Below, in pieces: positions 60,773 through 64,000 of a DNA stretch of 64,000 nt. The number at the start of each line of letters is the position of its first letter. Positions within the stretch are counted from its first letter, which is position 1. The notes beneath the pieces were generated by a model. That model made no database searches. It had not been told where the DNA came from and saw only the letters and a program-made list of their open reading frames with translations. The stretch spans positions 1 to 64,000 of the forward strand of contig NZ_JBJGXI010000029.1 in assembly GCF_045635475.1 (NCBI RefSeq). The letters are read 5' to 3'. The position numbers and the translations under genes are program-made. The stretch comes from JBJGXI01 sp045635475. GTDB taxonomy: Bacteria > Bacillota > Bacilli > Bacillales > Amphibacillaceae.

Positions 60773-61808
60773 AAAAGTATTGATTTATCTTGTTTCACTT
60801 CTTGCCATTATTTCAGCTAATTATGCGCTTTACCACACTCGAATCCTATCACCTATGCCAACGCATATTGCGTTAGCTTCTATCATAGATATGATGTTAA
60901 TTATCCCTTTGTTAACATACTTCTTCGTAATAAGAAACAAGTTTTCATGGAAAACAATGGCACTTGTGATGTTAGCGGGATATGCTGTTGCTAATTTTGT
61001 GATTCCAAGCCAATATCTTCAACAATATGCGTTTCTTCCTTACTTTGTTGTCATTACTGAAGGGTTATTCATACTGTTAGAGCTATACATTTTATATAAA
61101 ATCATTACCAAATTACCACGGTTAATTAATACATTTCGAACTGCCCAACACGATAGCTCATATTTCAAGCTTAATCTCCAAAAAACAGTCTCTAATACTT
61201 TTGAAGGCAAGTTAGCAGCTTTATTTGTTACAGAGTTATCGTTATTTTATTATGCATTATTTGCTTGGAGAAAAAAAGCAAGTACATCCGAGGGAGAAAT
61301 GTTTAGCTATCATAAAAATACTAGCTGTATGGCAGTTTACGTGATGCTTATTCACGCAATGATCATTGAAACCGCGGCATTTCATTATTTTTTGCATCAA
61401 TGGAATGAGTATATAGCTATTGTGTTACTGGTTGCTAATCTTTATGGTATTTTATTTCTCGTCGCAGAAATACAGGCAACACGTTTGACACCATATTTAC
61501 TAACAAATAATGCATTACATCTTTATGTTGGATTTTCTCAGGGGATTACCATACCATTAGAGGAAATCAAATTGTTTCGACCATACATGGGGCCAGCAGA
61601 ATTAACGAAGCACGAACGGAAACATGTATTTGTTGCGGTAGCGAAAGACTTAGAATTAGAACCCCAAAAAGCACAGTTTGAGATTATACTGCGAAATCCA
61701 TTGCAATTACAGCTTCTATATGGATTTAAAAAAGAGGTAAATCGCGTTTTACTGAATGTTGATCAATCTGCTACGTTTGCTAATTCATTGGAATCTAAAC
61801 TAAAATAG
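60750..61808 (+). CDS. Membrane protein of unknown function
   Basis: A 352-residue protein with about seven hydrophobic segments (about 8-25, 33-55, 62-80, 90-110, 150-170, 195-215 and 222-240) and a soluble C-terminus (about 245-352). The last part, which includes GFSQGITIPLEEIKLFRP and FEIILRNPLQLQLLYG, looks like a PH-type beta domain. The start is ATG 60750, inside the end of the MarR gene; a longer in-frame ATG at 60717 is less likely. It overlaps marR, which suggests that it belongs to the same response. I cannot name its family with confidence. Confidence 0.75.
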   Translation: MLTVLRNKKVLIYLVSLLAIISANYALYHTRILSPMPTHIALASIIDMMLIIPLLTYFFVIRNKFSWKTMALVMLAGYAVANFVIPSQYLQQYAFLPYFVVITEGLFILLELYILYKIITKLPRLINTFRTAQHDSSYFKLNLQKTVSNTFEGKLAALFVTELSLFYYALFAWRKKASTSEGEMFSYHKNTSCMAVYVMLIHAMIIETAAFHYFLHQWNEYIAIVLLVANLYGILFLVAEIQATRLTPYLLTNNALHLYVGFSQGITIPLEEIKLFRPYMGPAELTKHERKHVFVAVAKDLELEPQKAQFEIILRNPLQLQLLYGFKKEVNRVLLNVDQSATFANSLESKLK

Positions 61809-61875
61809 AGTCACTACTTTTAGTATAGATGCATCTTATTTTAACATGACACCTATGGTTGGGGAGGGATTAGGA

Positions 61876-62688
61876 TTGGCTGAGAATCTGCTGCTTGCAT
61901 TTGGATTAACCTTAATGGCAGGCCTGGCAACAGGAGTTGGAAGTGTGCTTGCTTTTTTTACATCAACTACGAATACGAAGTTCTTATCACTGTCACTAGG
62001 TTTTTCTGCTGGTGTCATGATTTATGTATCGATGGTTGAAATATTTGTAAAAGCACAAGGTGCATTAGTGTCTGCACTTGGAGTGGAAAAAGGAAGCTGG
62101 ATGACAGTTGTTGGATTCTTTGCAGGCATGCTACTTATCGCATTGATCGATAAATTTATTCCGAAACAAGGCAATCCACATGAAATAAAAAAAGTCGAGG
62201 ATATGAACAAAATTCCAAAGACTGCGATCCAAGATCCTGATTTATTAAAAATGGGTACATTTACTGCTTTAGCAATTGCTATTCATAATTTTCCAGAAGG
62301 TATCGCAACATTCACTTCAGCTTTACAAGATCCTGCCCTTGGAGTTGCCATTGCTGTAGCAATTGCGATTCACAACATCCCTGAGGGAATAGCAGTATCG
62401 GTTCCGATTTATTTCGCGACAGGAGATAAGCGAAAAGCATTTAAGCTTTCTTTCATGTCAGGCTTATCTGAGCCAATCGGAGCAATTGTTGCTTTTTTTA
62501 TTTTAATGCCGTTTTTAAATGATGTTATGTTCGGAATGATTTTTGCAGCAGTTGCAGGCATCATGATTTTCATCTCGTTAGATGAATTATTGCCTGCTGC
62601 TAAAAGATACGATGAAGCCCATATCTCGATTTACGGTTTGATTGCAGGTATGGCTGTCATGGCACTAAGCTTATTGTTATTTATCTAA
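61876..62688 (+). CDS. zupT: ZIP family zinc transporter ZupT
   Basis: A 270-residue ZIP-family metal importer with eight membrane helices. The two metal-site motifs are HNFPEG (helix 4) and HNIPEG (helix 5), spaced as in ZupT; GEKGSWMT-like loop sequence and a DELLPAA segment also fit. TTG 61876 is preferred, with GGGAGGGA six bases upstream; an in-frame ATG at 61846 reads through that site. It carries zinc and perhaps other divalent ions into the cell. Single gene. Confidence 0.92.
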   Translation: MAENLLLAFGLTLMAGLATGVGSVLAFFTSTTNTKFLSLSLGFSAGVMIYVSMVEIFVKAQGALVSALGVEKGSWMTVVGFFAGMLLIALIDKFIPKQGNPHEIKKVEDMNKIPKTAIQDPDLLKMGTFTALAIAIHNFPEGIATFTSALQDPALGVAIAVAIAIHNIPEGIAVSVPIYFATGDKRKAFKLSFMSGLSEPIGAIVAFFILMPFLNDVMFGMIFAAVAGIMIFISLDELLPAAKRYDEAHISIYGLIAGMAVMALSLLLFI

Positions 62689-62743
62689 GCCATTTTATAT
62701 AGCCGAAATTTGAACAACATGTCGAAGTGAAAAGGTGTTAAAC

Positions 62744-63859
62744 ATGCAATCAATTATTGTTATTGGATCAGGAATCCTCGGTGCATCTACTGCTTATCAT
62801 TTAGCGAGACAAGGGGTGGAGGTCACCATTATTGATCGAAATGATCCTGGTCAAGCTACGAGTGCAGCAGCTGGCATTATATGTCCGTGGCTAACAAATC
62901 GAAGCAATGAAGCTTGGTACGAGTTAGTCAAAGCTGGTGCTAGCTATTATCCTGATCTGATTGAGGGTTTAAAAGCAGACGGGGAAACAGAAACAGGTTA
63001 TGCTCAAGTTGGAGCGATAAATATTTTCGATACTGAGGAGAAATTAGATAGAAAGCTTGAAATTGCGTTGAAAAGTAGAGAAGATGCGCCGGAAATGGGA
63101 GCTATCTCGCGGTTATCTCCAATGGAAACAAAAGCATTGTTCCCGCCATTAGCAGATCACTATTGGGCTGTACATATTAGTGGTGCAGGCAAAGTTGATG
63201 GAGAGGAATTGCGAAATGCATTAATTCGTGCTGCACAAAAAAATGGCGCTAGGGTTGTTAATGGTGATGCGTCACTTATTTTTGAAGATTCAACCGTTAC
63301 AGGTGTGAACGTTAGTGGAAGTTCACTTTATGCAGACAAAGTTATCGTAACCGGTGGAGTTTGGGCCAATCAACTTTTAGAGCCACTAGGTTTAAAATTT
63401 AATGTGACGCCTCAAAAAGCACAAATTGTTCATTTGCAAATTCCAGAAACTGACACAAGTAATTGGCCAGTAGTTTTACCTCCATACAGCCAGTATATGC
63501 TAGGCTTTAGTGGTGGTCGTGTCGTTGTTGGATCCACACATGAAGAGGAAGCTGGTTTTGATACACGAGTAACGGTTAATGGTGTAAATCAGATTATTAG
63601 CAAGGCTTTAAAAGTTGCTCCCGGATTAGCAACAAGTACGTATGTAGAAACTAAAGTTGGTCTTCGTCCGTTCACTTCGGGATCGCTTCCGATTTATGGT
63701 CCTGTTCCCCATATGAAAGGGTTGTTTGTAGCAAACGGCCTCGGTGCTTCTGGATTAACAAGTGGACCTTTTCTCGGAGCAGAACTTGCTAATTTAGTAC
63801 TCGGAAACGAACTGCAGCTGGATCCGGCTACTTATGATGTAAGTAGTGCTTTTTATTAA
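62744..63859 (+). CDS. DadA-like FAD-dependent oxidoreductase (D-amino acid / glycine oxidase family)
   Basis: A 371-residue flavoprotein of the DAO family. The FAD-binding motif is IIVIGSGILGASTAYHLAR (about 4-22), followed by the DRNDPGQATSAAAG loop. The C-terminus has LRPFTSGSLPIYGPVP and NGLGASGLTSGPFLG, the FAD-contact end. It probably deaminates an amino acid or amine, using oxygen or the quinone pool. ATG 62744 follows AAAAGGTG; a GTG at 62735 lies within that site. Single gene near the window end. Substrate not deducible. Confidence 0.88.
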   Translation: MQSIIVIGSGILGASTAYHLARQGVEVTIIDRNDPGQATSAAAGIICPWLTNRSNEAWYELVKAGASYYPDLIEGLKADGETETGYAQVGAINIFDTEEKLDRKLEIALKSREDAPEMGAISRLSPMETKALFPPLADHYWAVHISGAGKVDGEELRNALIRAAQKNGARVVNGDASLIFEDSTVTGVNVSGSSLYADKVIVTGGVWANQLLEPLGLKFNVTPQKAQIVHLQIPETDTSNWPVVLPPYSQYMLGFSGGRVVVGSTHEEEAGFDTRVTVNGVNQIISKALKVAPGLATSTYVETKVGLRPFTSGSLPIYGPVPHMKGLFVANGLGASGLTSGPFLGAELANLVLGNELQLDPATYDVSSAFY

Positions 63860-63931
63860 GGCTGTTTTCTAAGAGATTGTTGTTGCGCTAAATATCTAGT
63901 ATCCGACTTAGTGCATAGGTGCTCACTGATC

Positions 63932-64000
63932 ATACATGTGCACCGCTCCGTCCCTAAACTTTGCTTTCCGCGGTGCTGAAAATCTCAGTGAATGACCCCA
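63932..64000. repeat. Possible start of another GC-rich repeat at window edge
   Basis: ACCGCTCCG followed by CTTTGCTTTCCGCGG resembles the outer part of repeat copies A and B (CCGCTCCGG, then CTTTCCGCGG). The element runs out of the window, so it cannot be confirmed. Confidence 0.35.

Overview
The window looks like chromosomal DNA of a low-GC Gram-positive bacterium of the family Bacillaceae, probably a salt-tolerant genus close to Gracilibacillus, Virgibacillus or Oceanobacillus. That reading rests on AGGAGG-type ribosome binding sites with many TTG and GTG starts, a YppG-like protein, the Bacillus-type lutABC and proline (put) clusters, RhaEW and a DeoR-type rhamnose regulator, many U-tailed terminators, and acidic secreted proteins. 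The genus is a guess. I saw no rRNA, tRNA, phage, transposase or CRISPR array.

Region 1 (1-25.0 kb) is a plant-polysaccharide locus. An AraC regulator (836) diverges from a cut-off Gfo/Idh/MocA oxidoreductase. A long same-strand run follows: Gfo/Idh/MocA oxidoreductase, DUF993 aldolase-like protein, TIM-barrel sugar isomerase/epimerase, GH105 unsaturated uronyl hydrolase, GH42 beta-galactosidase, GH51 arabinofuranosidase, a Cys-rich DUF6171-like protein, a GH115-like protein, a CE12-type acetylesterase and an alpha/beta esterase. None of these enzymes has a signal peptide, so they should act on imported oligosaccharides. Next is a large secreted GH59-like protein with a sortase-type C terminus, split by an in-frame TGA. 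A second AraC regulator and rhaB, rhaA and rhaD complete the block. The enzyme set fits rhamnose-bearing arabinogalactan or rhamnogalacturonan I side chains. No sugar importer is visible.

Region 2 (25.6-31.7 kb) holds rhaEW and the DeoR regulator, then lutABC. RhaEW makes DHAP and L-lactate from rhamnulose-1-phosphate, and LutABC oxidises L-lactate to pyruvate, so the neighbours form a continuous route.

Region 3 (31.7-37.5 kb, minus strand) is proline catabolism: a PucR-type regulator, proline dehydrogenase, P5C dehydrogenase, a previously unlisted 31-codon membrane ORF, and the proline/Na+ symporter.

Region 4 (37.8-48.3 kb) is mixed: a glucosaminidase-like exoprotein, a SurA/PrsA-like lipoprotein, HtpX, a YppG-like protein, a sigma factor, a GGDEF remnant, VanZ, an AraC regulator divergent from a GH4 alpha-galactosidase, and a membrane-tethered esterase. 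Region 5 (48.7-63.9 kb) has a PQQ dehydrogenase fused to cytochrome c, gltB-gltD, another Gfo/Idh/MocA enzyme, a SpoIIAA-like protein, an EamA transporter divergent from a MarR regulator, an unknown membrane protein, a ZIP transporter and a DadA-like oxidase.

The intergenic space is rich in small repeats. There is a GC-rich element in inverted copies (1751-2269 and 25116-25467) bracketing the sugar locus, a 192-bp element nested in the first copy with a 9-bp target duplication, and a four-copy hairpin family with AGTCAATTTCAT ends (28.6, 41.3, 43.5 and 51.2 kb) that shrinks from 115 to 50 bp.
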